Positions 17,802-27,147 of a stretch of DNA of 64,000 nt are shown here, piece after piece. Source of the stretch: Halanaerobiaceae bacterium ANBcell28 (GTDB taxonomy: Bacteria > Bacillota > Halanaerobiia > Halanaerobiales > DTU029). The notes below the pieces were generated by a model. It did not search any database. It had not been told where the DNA came from and saw nothing but the letters and a program-made list of their open reading frames with translations. The stretch's first letter is position 1, and the number at the start of each line of letters is the position of its first letter. The position numbers and the translations under genes were made by a program. The stretch covers positions 1 to 64,000 of the forward strand of contig JBBJJH010000009.1 of NCBI GenBank assembly GCA_037623315.1, in the 5' to 3' direction.

Positions 17802-19877
17802 CTATTTTCTAAGATATTTAAGCAAAAGTTCCTTCTCTTTTATACCTGTATCCTTATAATCTATCACCTCAACGTCATTCTTATAAAAATCAAATTTAAA
17901 ACTATTAACAGCAAGTTTATAAATTCTATCAGGATCCAAAGGCTCATCATCCATATAGATATTTATATCAAGAACTTGCTCATTTTCAAGATCTACATCA
18001 ACCCTTATTCCTTCTGAAAATTGAAGCGGATATGATCCTTGATACCATATAGCCTGTTGATAAATGAGTTTTTCCAACTCAGCTCCCTTTATGTCCATCA
18101 CCATAATCGTATTTCCATAGCGAAAACTAGTGTAGAAAAAATCAAGTACACCTTTATAAAGATTACCTGGAGATAAGTCCAAGTCAGTGCCTAATTGATC
18201 TGAAGGGTATGTTCCTATTTCAGCTTCAGTAATAACTTGAGCTGCATTAGCCATCAAAATGCCTGCAGAAACCTTTTGCTCTCGTTTCCCAATAGTACTT
18301 AGTGAATAAGGAAGCTTAGCTATAATTTCTCCTTCTATCTCTTCATCATCTTCAATATCTTCTTCCACTTCAGTTTCCCGTCTGATTACAATACCAGTTC
18401 TATCGATATTTCTATAATCTTCAATATTTATATCACCACGGCGCAAATATACTATCAAACTATTTGCAGTCTGAGAACTTAGCACTTCTTCTCTATCAGC
18501 AGGAAAATTAGAGAAATAACTATGTGCCAGATAGCTATTCATTCCTACCCTATATAAGCTATCCTCTTCAAGCACCTTCCCCTCTTCATCACGTAGGTCA
18601 ATATATTTTATATCACCTTTTTCATTCAATACAACTCTATATTTAAGACCAGCTACCTGTAAGTGTATCTCTTTGCTTAGGACAAAAGAACGATAAAGCA
18701 TTGAACGAATCTCCCGAGCTGTCATTTCTCTAACTACAATACTATTATTAAATGGATCCAATTGATATATGTCTTCAACAGTAATTACCCTGGGCAAACT
18801 ATTCCTTCTTATTCCTCCATTATGTTGAAAAGCAAAATCTAGATTATGAACTTTCACAAGAGCATCTGTCATCAGACTACCTAGAGCTTCCCTACCTATA
18901 ATTGGCTCAGAGCTTCTAATCAGAACTTCTTTCAATTCTCCTGCCATCTTTTCTTCGAATTCATTAATCTTTTTTTCAACTTTCCTAATAGATCCATCAA
19001 TTTCATCAATAGGGATCACTTTAGCTTCTCGGGAAATTATCTCATCTTCATCATAAGTAATTTTTATCTTACCTAGATAGGAAGTATTTGAACCAGCTTG
19101 AGTCACTAGAACATCATTGACCATTTGTCCTTCTTCTAGAATAGTGTGTGAATGCCCACCAATAATTAAGTCTAATTCTGGGTATCTTCTAGCTAATTCC
19201 ATATCTACTGAATACCCCAAATGTGTTAGAGCAAGGAAGAGATCACTTTCATCAGCTAGATATAGATAATCATTAGCTATACTCAAGGGGTTATTAAAAG
19301 AAAGTCCTTCTAAATGGTCAGGATGAGTGGAAGGAATACCCCCTGGACCCACTTGAAGTAATGCCAATATAGCTATTTTCCTAGCAGTATCTGTTTCAAG
19401 AATAGTAGATGCATCGGGCTGTTCAATTATCGCATTATCCCCAAGTTCTATATTAGCCAGCAAAAAAGGGAATTCTGAGCTGTTTATTACTTGCTGCAAC
19501 CTTTCCTGGCCATAATCGAATTCATGATTGCCAATAACCATGGCATCATAGCCAGCCAGATTCATCAAGTCTACCATTGCTTGTCCTCGAAGGTCTTCAC
19601 CATCTATTATGTATTGATCCACTAATGGATTGCCACTGAAAATATCACCAGCACTTAATAAAAGCACATCTCTATATTTTCTTTCAAGCTGTCTTTTCTG
19701 ATAGGCTATTTTACCGAAATTTTCTATAGTTCCATGTTCATCGTTTGTATGTAATATTACTAATACATCATCGTTTACCTGCCAGGGAAATACAAACCAG
19801 TCTCCAATTATTGCGCCTCCACTTAGTAGAAGAACTATTATAGGTATTAAGATTTTTTTGCTCATTTTAATTTTCAT
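17802..19877 (-). CDS. 5'-nucleotidase / UshA-family metallophosphoesterase
   Basis: An exported nucleotidase expected to dephosphorylate nucleotides outside the cytoplasm. After an N-terminal membrane or signal segment (about residues 8-27) comes the metallophosphoesterase domain with HTNDEHG (43-49), GDIFSGNP, GNHEFDYG and GGHSHT, which supply the two-metal ligands. A first 5'-nucleotidase C-terminal substrate domain contains FQHNGGIRR and DPFNNSIVV. A second, more degenerate copy appears in the last 180 residues (GILMANAAQ, GNTIMVMDIKGAELE). A stretch rich in Glu and Asp separates the two. The 691-residue length exceeds the usual ~550 because of this duplication. The ankyrin gene lies 36 bp upstream, so the two are probably co-transcribed. 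Confidence 0.9.
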   Translation of the reverse strand: MKIKMSKKILIPIIVLLLSGGAIIGDWFVFPWQVNDDVLVILHTNDEHGTIENFGKIAYQKRQLERKYRDVLLLSAGDIFSGNPLVDQYIIDGEDLRGQAMVDLMNLAGYDAMVIGNHEFDYGQERLQQVINSSEFPFLLANIELGDNAIIEQPDASTILETDTARKIAILALLQVGPGGIPSTHPDHLEGLSFNNPLSIANDYLYLADESDLFLALTHLGYSVDMELARRYPELDLIIGGHSHTILEEGQMVNDVLVTQAGSNTSYLGKIKITYDEDEIISREAKVIPIDEIDGSIRKVEKKINEFEEKMAGELKEVLIRSSEPIIGREALGSLMTDALVKVHNLDFAFQHNGGIRRNSLPRVITVEDIYQLDPFNNSIVVREMTAREIRSMLYRSFVLSKEIHLQVAGLKYRVVLNEKGDIKYIDLRDEEGKVLEEDSLYRVGMNSYLAHSYFSNFPADREEVLSSQTANSLIVYLRRGDINIEDYRNIDRTGIVIRRETEVEEDIEDDEEIEGEIIAKLPYSLSTIGKREQKVSAGILMANAAQVITEAEIGTYPSDQLGTDLDLSPGNLYKGVLDFFYTSFRYGNTIMVMDIKGAELEKLIYQQAIWYQGSYPLQFSEGIRVDVDLENEQVLDINIYMDDEPLDPDRIYKLAVNSFKFDFYKNDVEVIDYKDTGIKEKELLLKYLRK

Positions 19878-19913
19878 ATTTTTGCTCCTTATGCTTTCAA
19901 TGTCTTCAAGGCC

Positions 19914-20477
19914 TTATTTTTCAAGTACTTGTACTTGAGATTCCAGATATTCAGTAATTTTATTATTTGTTCTTGATCTTGCTATATCTAATACTGAAAG
20001 TCCATTTTGATTTAGAAAGTTAATGTCAGCTCCATTTTCTACAAGTAGTTTTACTAATTCATAATTATCTGCATAAATGGCATTCAAGAGCGGGCTTAAA
20101 CCTTGAATATTGTTACAATTAACATCAGCCCCACTATCAATAAGTAGCTGTACTATATCCAGATGATTATTAATACCAGCCAAATGTAAAGCACTAAAAT
20201 AATAGTCATTAATATTATCCAACACTGCTCCATTATCAATAAAGTATTCCACTATATCATAATATCCTAGATATGATGCAAACTCTATTGGAACATATCC
20301 TTCACTATCTCTGCTATTCACATCTGCTCCCATGCTAAGAAGAAATCTTACTGGTAAAAAATATCCCTCTGATGTAAAGTGAAACAAATGATCATTTATC
20401 AAGTCAGAGTTCATGTAAAAATATGTAAAGGTCAATAAAATTAAAAAAATAGATACTATTAAAAAATATGTTTTCAT
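19914..20477 (-). CDS. Membrane-anchored ankyrin-repeat protein
   Basis: A 187-residue protein with an N-terminal hydrophobic segment (residues 3-22) acting as signal or anchor. It has four or five ankyrin repeats of about 33 residues, with clear GADVN, LHLAGIN, LLIDSGADVN and LVENGADIN motifs. Ankyrin repeats bind other proteins, and the anchor puts them at or beyond the inner membrane. It precedes the 5'-nucleotidase gene by 36 bp on the same strand. A partner role in the periplasm is a reasonable guess but is not shown by the sequence. Confidence 0.85.
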   Translation of the reverse strand: MKTYFLIVSIFLILLTFTYFYMNSDLINDHLFHFTSEGYFLPVRFLLSMGADVNSRDSEGYVPIEFASYLGYYDIVEYFIDNGAVLDNINDYYFSALHLAGINNHLDIVQLLIDSGADVNCNNIQGLSPLLNAIYADNYELVKLLVENGADINFLNQNGLSVLDIARSRTNNKITEYLESQVQVLEK

Positions 20478-20570
20478 ATCAGCCTCCTCTTAATAAATCA
20501 AACATTGCCTTTCGTTCACAGCGTTTGAATAAACTAAGCTATAGACAGATAAATAATGCCCGCACTTAAC

Positions 20571-21980
20571 TCAAATCTTCTGCTGAAAACTTTTTCTATT
20601 CTGTGTCCCCCAGCTGCCTTTTTTACGTATCAAATCCCAGATTCCCTGGATTCTCCAGAAAGTATGCAATTGCCTGTATCCAAAGTTTTCTAAAACACCA
20701 TAAAGAAATAGCTTAATCATATCCTTACTTCTTTTGTACTTACGGAAGCTTAACTCTTCAAAAAGTAAAGAAAAAGTAGAAACTAAAATACCCATTAGTA
20801 TTGCTGTAAGAATAAATAAAAGGGCAATCTCTCTACCTCCAATACCTAATATAAAGGTTAGCGCTAAAGCTATATACCCAATTCCTTCAATTATGGGTCC
20901 TAGAAACTCAACAAAAAAGAAGAAAGGGAAAGCTGCTAGGCCAGCCAGTCCATAACGTGGATTGAACATCATTTCTTTGTTCATCAAGAGACTTTGCCCC
21001 AGACCTCTCTGCCACCTTCTTCGCTGTTTAGCAAGGGTTTCCCAATCTTCTGGCACCTGTGTCCAACAGACAGGATTGGGAAGAAAAACTACACGATATT
21101 TACGATTGTCTTTTTTCATGGAACGATTCATTCTTAATACCAGTTCCATATCTTCTCCCACAGTATCACTACGATATCCTCCAGCTTTTATTAAATGTTT
21201 ACGTTTAAAAACCCCAAAAGCACCAGAGATGATTAATAAGCTATTCAAAGCAGCCCAACCAACTCTACCGAACAAGAAAGCCCTCAAATATTCCACAATT
21301 TGAAATCTTACTATAGATTTTTTAGACAAAGCTACTTTTTTTACCTGTCCATCTTCAATCTCACAATCATTAGCTACTCTGATAGTACCTCCAGCTGCAA
21401 TGACTCTCCAGTCATTAACGAAAGGCTCTGTAATTTTCAGCAAAGCCTTATTATCAATCAAGGAATCTGCATCTATATTGCATACTAATGGAAACTGAGA
21501 CATATTAACTCCAGCGTTTAAAGCATCTGCTTTACCACCATTTTTCTTGTCTATTACTAGTAAATTAGGATATCTAACAGACTCATAAACAGCTAATATT
21601 TCTTCTGTAGCTAATCTTGAATCACTATTTCTACTGGAAGGAAGCAAATTAAAATATTCTTTCAAACGAGTTATAGTTTGATCTGAGGAACCATCATTTA
21701 CCACAACTATCTCAAAAACAGGATACTCTAAAGCCAGTATAGATTTGATATTATCAACAATGGTTTCTTGCTCATTATATGCTGGAACAATAATACTCAA
21801 TGGCTTATAAAACTCAGTTTTTAAAGATGTTTCAAAATCACTTACTCCCTGATGAAACCAGGATCTACGTATTGAATAGAAGGCAAAAATATTTAATATA
21901 AGATAAGTAGCATTTATTATAAAGAAATAAAAGATAGCAAGATAGTCTATATATAACAATATTCTATGAAAAGTTTGCAT
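20571..21980 (-). CDS. Processive GT2 family glycosyltransferase
   Basis: A 469-residue membrane glycosyltransferase of the cellulose/poly-GlcNAc/hyaluronan synthase type. It has an N-terminal TM helix (residues 12-36). The GT-A domain carries VVNDGSSD (Asp96), the DxD motif CNIDAD (Asp170/Asp172), GEDME with the catalytic Asp, and the QRRRW motif of processive enzymes. Three or so C-terminal TM helices follow. It should build a polysaccharide from a nucleotide sugar at the inner face of the cytoplasmic membrane. Sugar and product are unknown. The start lies 2 bp after the stop of the HEAT gene, so the two are translated together. Confidence 0.9.
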   Translation of the reverse strand: MQTFHRILLYIDYLAIFYFFIINATYLILNIFAFYSIRRSWFHQGVSDFETSLKTEFYKPLSIIVPAYNEQETIVDNIKSILALEYPVFEIVVVNDGSSDQTITRLKEYFNLLPSSRNSDSRLATEEILAVYESVRYPNLLVIDKKNGGKADALNAGVNMSQFPLVCNIDADSLIDNKALLKITEPFVNDWRVIAAGGTIRVANDCEIEDGQVKKVALSKKSIVRFQIVEYLRAFLFGRVGWAALNSLLIISGAFGVFKRKHLIKAGGYRSDTVGEDMELVLRMNRSMKKDNRKYRVVFLPNPVCWTQVPEDWETLAKQRRRWQRGLGQSLLMNKEMMFNPRYGLAGLAAFPFFFFVEFLGPIIEGIGYIALALTFILGIGGREIALLFILTAILMGILVSTFSLLFEELSFRKYKRSKDMIKLFLYGVLENFGYRQLHTFWRIQGIWDLIRKKGSWGTQNRKSFQQKI

Positions 21981-21982
21981 TA

Positions 21983-23116
21983 TTATGATAAGCTCCCTTC
22001 TAAATTTTCTACACTCAAGTCTTCTACACTCAAGTCTTCTACATATTCTTTGTTTTGAGCAAGTACATATCTTGTAATATCTGAAGCGAATACTGAAGCA
22101 CTAGTTATTTTAATTAATAAATCCTTTTCACCAATTTCATATAAGGCCTGGGCTGCATAATATCTTACCCACCAATGCTCATCACTTAGCAAAGACTCTA
22201 GTTCTTCTTTATAACGTGAGTCTCTAATAGTGCTTATATAGCCAACAGCCTGACTCCTAATAACCCAATCTTCATTTAAAATATAGTCATGCAAATCTTC
22301 TGCTATTACTTCTCCAATCTTCTTTAGGGCTTTAAAGATATGTATAATAACCTCATTATTATCTTCTCGTCTTAATAATTCCTCCAATATTTTGACTGCT
22401 GGTTTGTATTTAAAGTATCCCAATATATCAATTAATAAAGAAAGAGAGACAAACTCCTCTACAGCAAATAAAGCAGCTAAATCTTTCTTTCCATCAATAT
22501 AGTCTTCTAGTAACAGTTGTATATCCTTAGATACTCCTTTACCAAAGATTATCATAATATCACTGATACCTTCAAAGGTCATATTTGTTCTATTAAATAA
22601 GTTCCTTAATACAGGAACGAAAAGACTATGTTCACCAATCCTGGCAATGGCTCTGCAACTAGCCAACATTATTCTTTCATCTTTATCATTTAAATTCTTT
22701 TGATATATATTCAATACACTTACTTCCTCAATCTTTGCCAGAAAAGATATAGCCCTAAGTCTTCTTTTCTTACTCATAGAATTTAATCTTTTGATATAAT
22801 AATCTAAGATACCTATTTTACTAGCTAATGCCCTTAAACGATATAGATCCTTCCTATCAACTTTATTATGATTACTTAAATATCCTAGAAATAGCTTGTA
22901 CAAAAAACTAAAATCACAATTTAGTATATCTGCTGCTTTATCTAAATCTATTTCTTCATTAAGATATTGTAGAAAGACAGGTCCCCACTTTTCTTTCTTA
23001 CTTATATACAATTTTTCCTGCCAGTACAAAATAGAATGATACAGCAGAATTGTCAATAAAAGTGTTAAAGTAGCTATAGTAATTATTATAATTGAATTTT
23101 CCAGATAATTTAGCAT
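21983..23116 (-). CDS. Membrane-anchored HEAT-repeat protein
   Basis: A 377-residue protein with one N-terminal TM helix (residues 8-27) followed by helical HEAT repeats, recognisable in RIMLASCRAIARIGE, NEVIIHIFKALKKIGE and HWWVRYYAAQALYEIGE. HEAT repeats are protein-binding solenoids. Its stop is 2 bp before the GT2 start, which suggests the protein is a scaffold or regulator of that glycosyltransferase (inference). The last 20 codons contain a tandem 15-bp repeat (22007-22043, about 2.5 units) that encodes repeated SVEDL units. This is a likely slippage site, and the protein would tolerate unit changes. Confidence 0.85.
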   Translation of the reverse strand: MLNYLENSIIIITIATLTLLLTILLYHSILYWQEKLYISKKEKWGPVFLQYLNEEIDLDKAADILNCDFSFLYKLFLGYLSNHNKVDRKDLYRLRALASKIGILDYYIKRLNSMSKKRRLRAISFLAKIEEVSVLNIYQKNLNDKDERIMLASCRAIARIGEHSLFVPVLRNLFNRTNMTFEGISDIMIIFGKGVSKDIQLLLEDYIDGKKDLAALFAVEEFVSLSLLIDILGYFKYKPAVKILEELLRREDNNEVIIHIFKALKKIGEVIAEDLHDYILNEDWVIRSQAVGYISTIRDSRYKEELESLLSDEHWWVRYYAAQALYEIGEKDLLIKITSASVFASDITRYVLAQNKEYVEDLSVEDLSVENLEGSLS

Positions 23117-23135
23117 GATATCCTAATCCTCCTTT

Positions 23136-23167
23136 AAACACAGGGGACGGTTCTGCGTTTGGTTTTT
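23136..23167. repeat. REP-like intergenic element, copy 1
   Basis: The AAACACAGGGGACGGTTCTG core has imperfect dyad symmetry with the CTGCGTTT that follows. A second degenerate copy lies at 23854-23881, and the two flank the DUF3267 gene. Sequences with a GGGGACGGTTCT core are, to my knowledge, dispersed in many bacterial genomes. No transposase is present here. Confidence 0.55.
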
Positions 23168-23204
23168 AATTTTCAATATCTAACAGTAAGCTTTATATCT
23201 AGTA

Positions 23205-23825
23205 CTAAAAATTTTCCTTCATTTTTTCAGGCATAAACCAGAAAGAATGGAAACCTGATGACTGGGTATAAGCCGCTCTTGGCATTTGCCAGCTGGCATT
23301 AAAGACATTCATATAATCTCCTCCACCCATTACGAGACTAAGAAAAGCAAAAGAGACTAAAGTATCAGTAAACCAGTAAGTTTCAGGAATGAATATCCAT
23401 ACTATTAAGGGTATGAAACCAAATATCATATTGGGTAATAATGATAAGAATATAAATCTTTTTTTACTTACAGGATAGCTTGAAAAAACAAAAGCCATAA
23501 GACTCTTTGGTGAATACCATACCTGAACTTCAGCTTCTTTTGGAAATGCAAGGGCATGCAAAAATTCATGTGGTAAAATCATAATAAAAGCTAATATAAA
23601 ACCTCTTAAATCCCAGTAATTTGCAGTTCCTTCAAGTAAGCCAAGTTCTCTTTTCATATATATAGCAATTCCTAGCAAAATAAAGACAGGTATAATAAAG
23701 AAACAAGCTACTATATTCAAAGTAAGAAATGAATCTGGTTCTCTAAACTGAACTGCATTTTCAGGTAAATCACCTTTTTCTAACTGAGATTTATCTTTAA
23801 ATCTCCCTTTCCAATTTAACTTCAT
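23205..23825 (-). CDS. DUF3267 family membrane metalloprotease-like protein
   Basis: A 206-residue integral membrane protein with about four hydrophobic helices (residues 35-56, 75-92, 120-145, 150-165). HEFLH at 86-90 (ILPHEFLHALAFPKEA) is the HExxH zinc motif of DUF3267 proteins, putative site-2-protease-like membrane peptidases. The substrate is unknown. The gene stands alone between two short REP-like repeats, with gaps of about 90 and 150 bp to its neighbours. Family recognition is good, but catalytic activity is inferred from the motif only. Confidence 0.8.
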   Translation of the reverse strand: MKLNWKGRFKDKSQLEKGDLPENAVQFREPDSFLTLNIVACFFIIPVFILLGIAIYMKRELGLLEGTANYWDLRGFILAFIMILPHEFLHALAFPKEAEVQVWYSPKSLMAFVFSSYPVSKKRFIFLSLLPNMIFGFIPLIVWIFIPETYWFTDTLVSFAFLSLVMGGGDYMNVFNASWQMPRAAYTQSSGFHSFWFMPEKMKENF

Positions 23826-23853
23826 CTATCTCATTCCTTTCATATCCAGACCC

Positions 23854-23881
23854 CAAACAAGGACAATTCTGCGTTTGTTTT
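23854..23881. repeat. REP-like intergenic element, copy 2 (degenerate)
   Basis: CAAACAAGGACAATTCTGCG followed by TTTGTTTT matches the element at 23136-23167 with a short gap and a few substitutions, in the same orientation. Confidence 0.5.
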
Positions 23882-23976
23882 CAGAAAACAGCTATTAGTA
23901 ACTGCCTGGCAATTATACCTAAAACTATTTTATTGCCATAAACTCCCCCTTAATATGTATATTAGAAAGTTCCACT

Positions 23977-26649
23977 TTAGTCCTTTTTCTTATTTAATCC
24001 TTTAATATAATTACTTACTTTTTTCTCAAGTTCTACAAAGAAAAAGACAAAAATTCCTGCAACTACAGGGTAAATCCAATATGCAGTTTTAATAGCTTCT
24101 GTGCCAAATAATGTGTTCATCGCAGGTAGATATGTGAAAAGCAACTGCAAAATTATTAAAACAGAACTAACTACGAATACCAATTTGTTCTCAAAAAAAC
24201 CTTTTCCAAGTACAGATTCATGAATCTTACGACAGTTTAAAAGATAAAACATCTGACAGAAAACCAGTGTATTAACAGTTACAGTTCTAACAAATTCAAT
24301 ACTATAGCCAGCATCTTTGATAATGGTATAGGTCAAAAAGGTAGACGCTCCAATTAGACCTGATACAAAACCTATTCTCCAGACAAAATGTAGTCCCAGT
24401 ATAGATTCCTTGGAATCTCTGGGTGGTAGTTTCATGGTGTTTTCTTCCATAGGCTCAAAGGACAGAGCCAGTGCAAGGGTAATAGCTGTAACCATATTCA
24501 CCCACAAAATCTGTACAGGAGTAATAGCCATAGCAATCCCCAGTAACAGACCAATCATCAAAACAAGGGCTTCTGCGCCATTTGTAGGTAAGAGAAAAAA
24601 TAGGGTTTTCCGTATATTATCAAAGATAGTCCTTCCTTCTTCAACTGCATTAACAATAGTCGCAAAGTTATCATCAAGAAGTACCATAGAAGCTGAATCC
24701 TTGGTAACTTCAGTGCCTTTTATACCCATAGCAATTCCAATATCAGCCTGTTTCAGAGCTGGAGCATCATTAACACCATCACCTGTCATAGCACAAATTT
24801 GATCTCGTCTTTGTAAAGCACGCACAAGGCGCAACTTATGTTCAGGGCTGGTTCTAGCAAAGATGTCATATTCTAGGGCAATATCTTTTAATTCTTCATC
24901 ATCCATATCTTCCAATTCAGCTCCTGTAATGGCCTTATCATTATCAGTGATTCCCATTTCTTTACCAATAGAAAGAGCAGTAATAGCATGGTCACCAGTA
25001 ATCATTTTCACCTGTATCCCAGCCTCTTTACATTCTTTGATAGCTTCAATGGCTTCTGGTCGTGGCGGATCTATCATGCCAGCCAGTCCTAGAAATACTA
25101 GATTCCCTTCTAAATCTTCTATTTCTAGAGTGTTTTTATCATCATCTACCTGACAATAAGCTGAGCCCAAAACCCTTTGTCCCTTAGTAGCAGCCTCCTC
25201 TATTTTTTCCTCCCAGAAATTCAGATCCAATTTCTCTTCACCTTCAGCAGCCAGCTGTTTTTGACAAAGGGCCAGCAATCTATCAGGTGCTCCATTTACA
25301 AAGATATAATTCCCATCATCTAATTTATTTAATGTCGCCATATATTTGTGTTTAGAATCAAAAGGAACTACAGCCAGCCTTTCAGACTCAAGTTCATTTA
25401 ATCCTGCTTTATAAGCAAGAGTCTTTAAAGCACCTTCAGTTGGAGATCCTTTTATAATCCATTCTCCATTTTGGTCCTGATCCAGGTCGGTATTATTACA
25501 GAGGAGATTGGTATAAAGCATTTTTGCTAAAGTCTTATCCTCCTGATAATCAATCTTTTTATCAGCCTTCTTTATATTTCCTTCTGGAGCATAGCCTGCA
25601 CCATCCACGCTATATTCAGCATTTGCTGTATATACATTCTTAACAGTCATTTCATTTCTGGTAAGGGTACCAGTCTTATCTGAGCAAATTACTGTCACTG
25701 ATCCTAGTGTTTCAACTGAAGGCAGCTTCCTGATAATTGCATTTCTTCTGGCCATTTTCTGTACACCAATTGCCAGAGTTATAGTCATAATAGCAGGAAG
25801 ACCTTCAGGAATAGAAGCAACTGCTAGTCCAATTACAATTAAGAACAACTCACTTATTGCGTAATCCCTGAAAAAATAGCCAAAAGCAAAAAACAATACA
25901 GCCAACCCAACTATGATAATAGCCAGAAACTTAGCAAACTCATTTATCTTTCTTATAAGTGGTGTTTCTATATCCTCTGCTTCAGAAATCATAGTGTTTA
26001 TCTTACCCAGCTCTGTGTCAGAGCCTGTTGCCACAACAACTGCAGTAGCCGTTCCATATCTCACTTTAGTTCCAGAATAAGCCATAGATTTTCTGTCACC
26101 AAGAACTGCTTTCTCAGCTACTATATTAGTATTTTTGCTAACCTCATTTGATTCTCCTGTAAGTGCTGATTCCTCAACTTTGAAACTATCAGCCTGTAAT
26201 ATTCTCACATCAGCTGGGATTTTATCTCCTGAAGAAAGTAATACTATATCACCTGGGACAAGTTCTTCAGCATCTATTTCTTCTCTTTTCCCATCTCGCA
26301 AGACCATAGTTTTAGGAGCCAGCATATGTTTAATACTTTCCAGGGCCTTTTCCGCCTTTTCTTCCTGAATAAAACCAATAAAAGCATTTACAACAACTAC
26401 AGCCAGTATAACCCAGGTGTCAATCCAATGTCCCATATAAGCAGTAACAATAGCAGCTATAATTAAAATATAGATTAAGACATTATGGAAATGCCTTAGA
26501 AAACGTATTACTCCACTCTCTCTAGCTGACTCTGGTAGCTTATTCAATCCCTGCTCTGCCAGACGCTTTTCCACTTCAGCTTCTGATAAGCCTTTTTCAC
26601 TACTATTTAATCTTTCCAACACTTCACACTTTTCAATACTATGCCACAT
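23977..26649 (-). CDS. P-type Ca2+-transporting ATPase (P2 family)
   Basis: An 890-residue P-type ATPase expected to export Ca2+ from the cytoplasm. Motifs in order: an N-terminal cation-ATPase domain (residues 1-50), two TM helices, TGES (164-167), the ion-site helix VASIPEGLP (PEGLP 281-285), the phosphorylated Asp324 in DKTGTLT, the nucleotide-binding domain, TGDGVNDAPALK, and a C-terminal bundle of about six helices. The PEGLP helix fits the SERCA/PMR1-like Ca2+ group rather than heavy-metal pumps. Mn2+ or Na+ transport cannot be excluded. It is transcribed alone from a long intergenic region. Confidence 0.93.
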   Translation of the reverse strand: MWHSIEKCEVLERLNSSEKGLSEAEVEKRLAEQGLNKLPESARESGVIRFLRHFHNVLIYILIIAAIVTAYMGHWIDTWVILAVVVVNAFIGFIQEEKAEKALESIKHMLAPKTMVLRDGKREEIDAEELVPGDIVLLSSGDKIPADVRILQADSFKVEESALTGESNEVSKNTNIVAEKAVLGDRKSMAYSGTKVRYGTATAVVVATGSDTELGKINTMISEAEDIETPLIRKINEFAKFLAIIIVGLAVLFFAFGYFFRDYAISELFLIVIGLAVASIPEGLPAIMTITLAIGVQKMARRNAIIRKLPSVETLGSVTVICSDKTGTLTRNEMTVKNVYTANAEYSVDGAGYAPEGNIKKADKKIDYQEDKTLAKMLYTNLLCNNTDLDQDQNGEWIIKGSPTEGALKTLAYKAGLNELESERLAVVPFDSKHKYMATLNKLDDGNYIFVNGAPDRLLALCQKQLAAEGEEKLDLNFWEEKIEEAATKGQRVLGSAYCQVDDDKNTLEIEDLEGNLVFLGLAGMIDPPRPEAIEAIKECKEAGIQVKMITGDHAITALSIGKEMGITDNDKAITGAELEDMDDEELKDIALEYDIFARTSPEHKLRLVRALQRRDQICAMTGDGVNDAPALKQADIGIAMGIKGTEVTKDSASMVLLDDNFATIVNAVEEGRTIFDNIRKTLFFLLPTNGAEALVLMIGLLLGIAMAITPVQILWVNMVTAITLALALSFEPMEENTMKLPPRDSKESILGLHFVWRIGFVSGLIGASTFLTYTIIKDAGYSIEFVRTVTVNTLVFCQMFYLLNCRKIHESVLGKGFFENKLVFVVSSVLIILQLLFTYLPAMNTLFGTEAIKTAYWIYPVVAGIFVFFFVELEKKVSNYIKGLNKKKD

Positions 26650-26880
26650 TTTTAATACCTCCCAAGTTTAAATACTAAGCCTAAAGCCTTTGATTTATTC
26701 TTCATTCTAAAATGAAATTCATAAAAAACAAGCAACTTATGACATCTAATTTATAATGATATTATATAATATCTTACTTTGTTTTAAAATGCTTTTTGTA
26801 TAATTTTTTTAATAGTTTTGCTTAGCATTCTCCTGGATTGAAACAATAAGCTCAATCTTCAAAATATTTTAGCTTAGCCA

Positions 26881-26919
26881 TGTGTACCTTAATATATCTT
26901 GCTTCTACATTATCCAGCT
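26881..26919. repeat. 39-bp exact copy of an internal RHS-gene segment
   Basis: Positions 26881-26919 are identical and in the same orientation to 29551-29589 inside the RHS gene, where they encode LDNVEARYIKVH. Both flanks differ at once (a versus c before, t versus c after). It is too short and too internal to be a displaced RHS tip. Confidence 0.95.
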
Positions 26920-27064
26920 TATCTCATCCTAAATTTTAATAAATAAGTCAAGTTATTTCATCCTTTGTTTTCAAGTCAGTTTAAATAAACTGACTAATTT
27001 TATACAGCGGTTAAGACTGTCATAGTCTATTGGACAGATTATCTTGAGTATGATAGTTAAAAAT

Positions 27065-27100
27065 AGAGCTATAAACCTCTATTTGCAGGTTTATAGCTCT
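27065..27100 (-). terminator. Terminator of the RHS/HEAT transcription unit
   Basis: A perfect 14-bp stem AGAGCTATAAACCT / AGGTTTATAGCTCT has an 8-nt loop. On the minus strand it is followed closely by ATTTTTA. It sits 48 bp after the HEAT-like gene. Confidence 0.88.
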
Positions 27101-27147
27101 AAGATATCTATTCTTCAAATTCCATATTATAGAGAATATATTTTAGT

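Larger units (their letters stand above)
26650..27147. other. 498-bp intergenic region between Ca2+ ATPase and HEAT/RHS unit
   Basis: No convincing gene is present. It holds the ATPase upstream region, a 39-bp exact copy of a segment of the RHS gene (26881-26919), and the terminator at 27065-27100. The rest is AT-rich and unremarkable. Confidence 0.6.

Noticed and set aside
26808-26844. GGATTGAAAC, the 3' end of the CRISPR repeat on the crRNA strand, also occurs at 26835-26844, and 36 bp later the 39-bp RHS match begins, which suggested a relic mini-array
   Set aside because: Only the last 10 bp match, the other 27 positions do not align, and there is no second repeat at the expected place. 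Chance is the simpler explanation.
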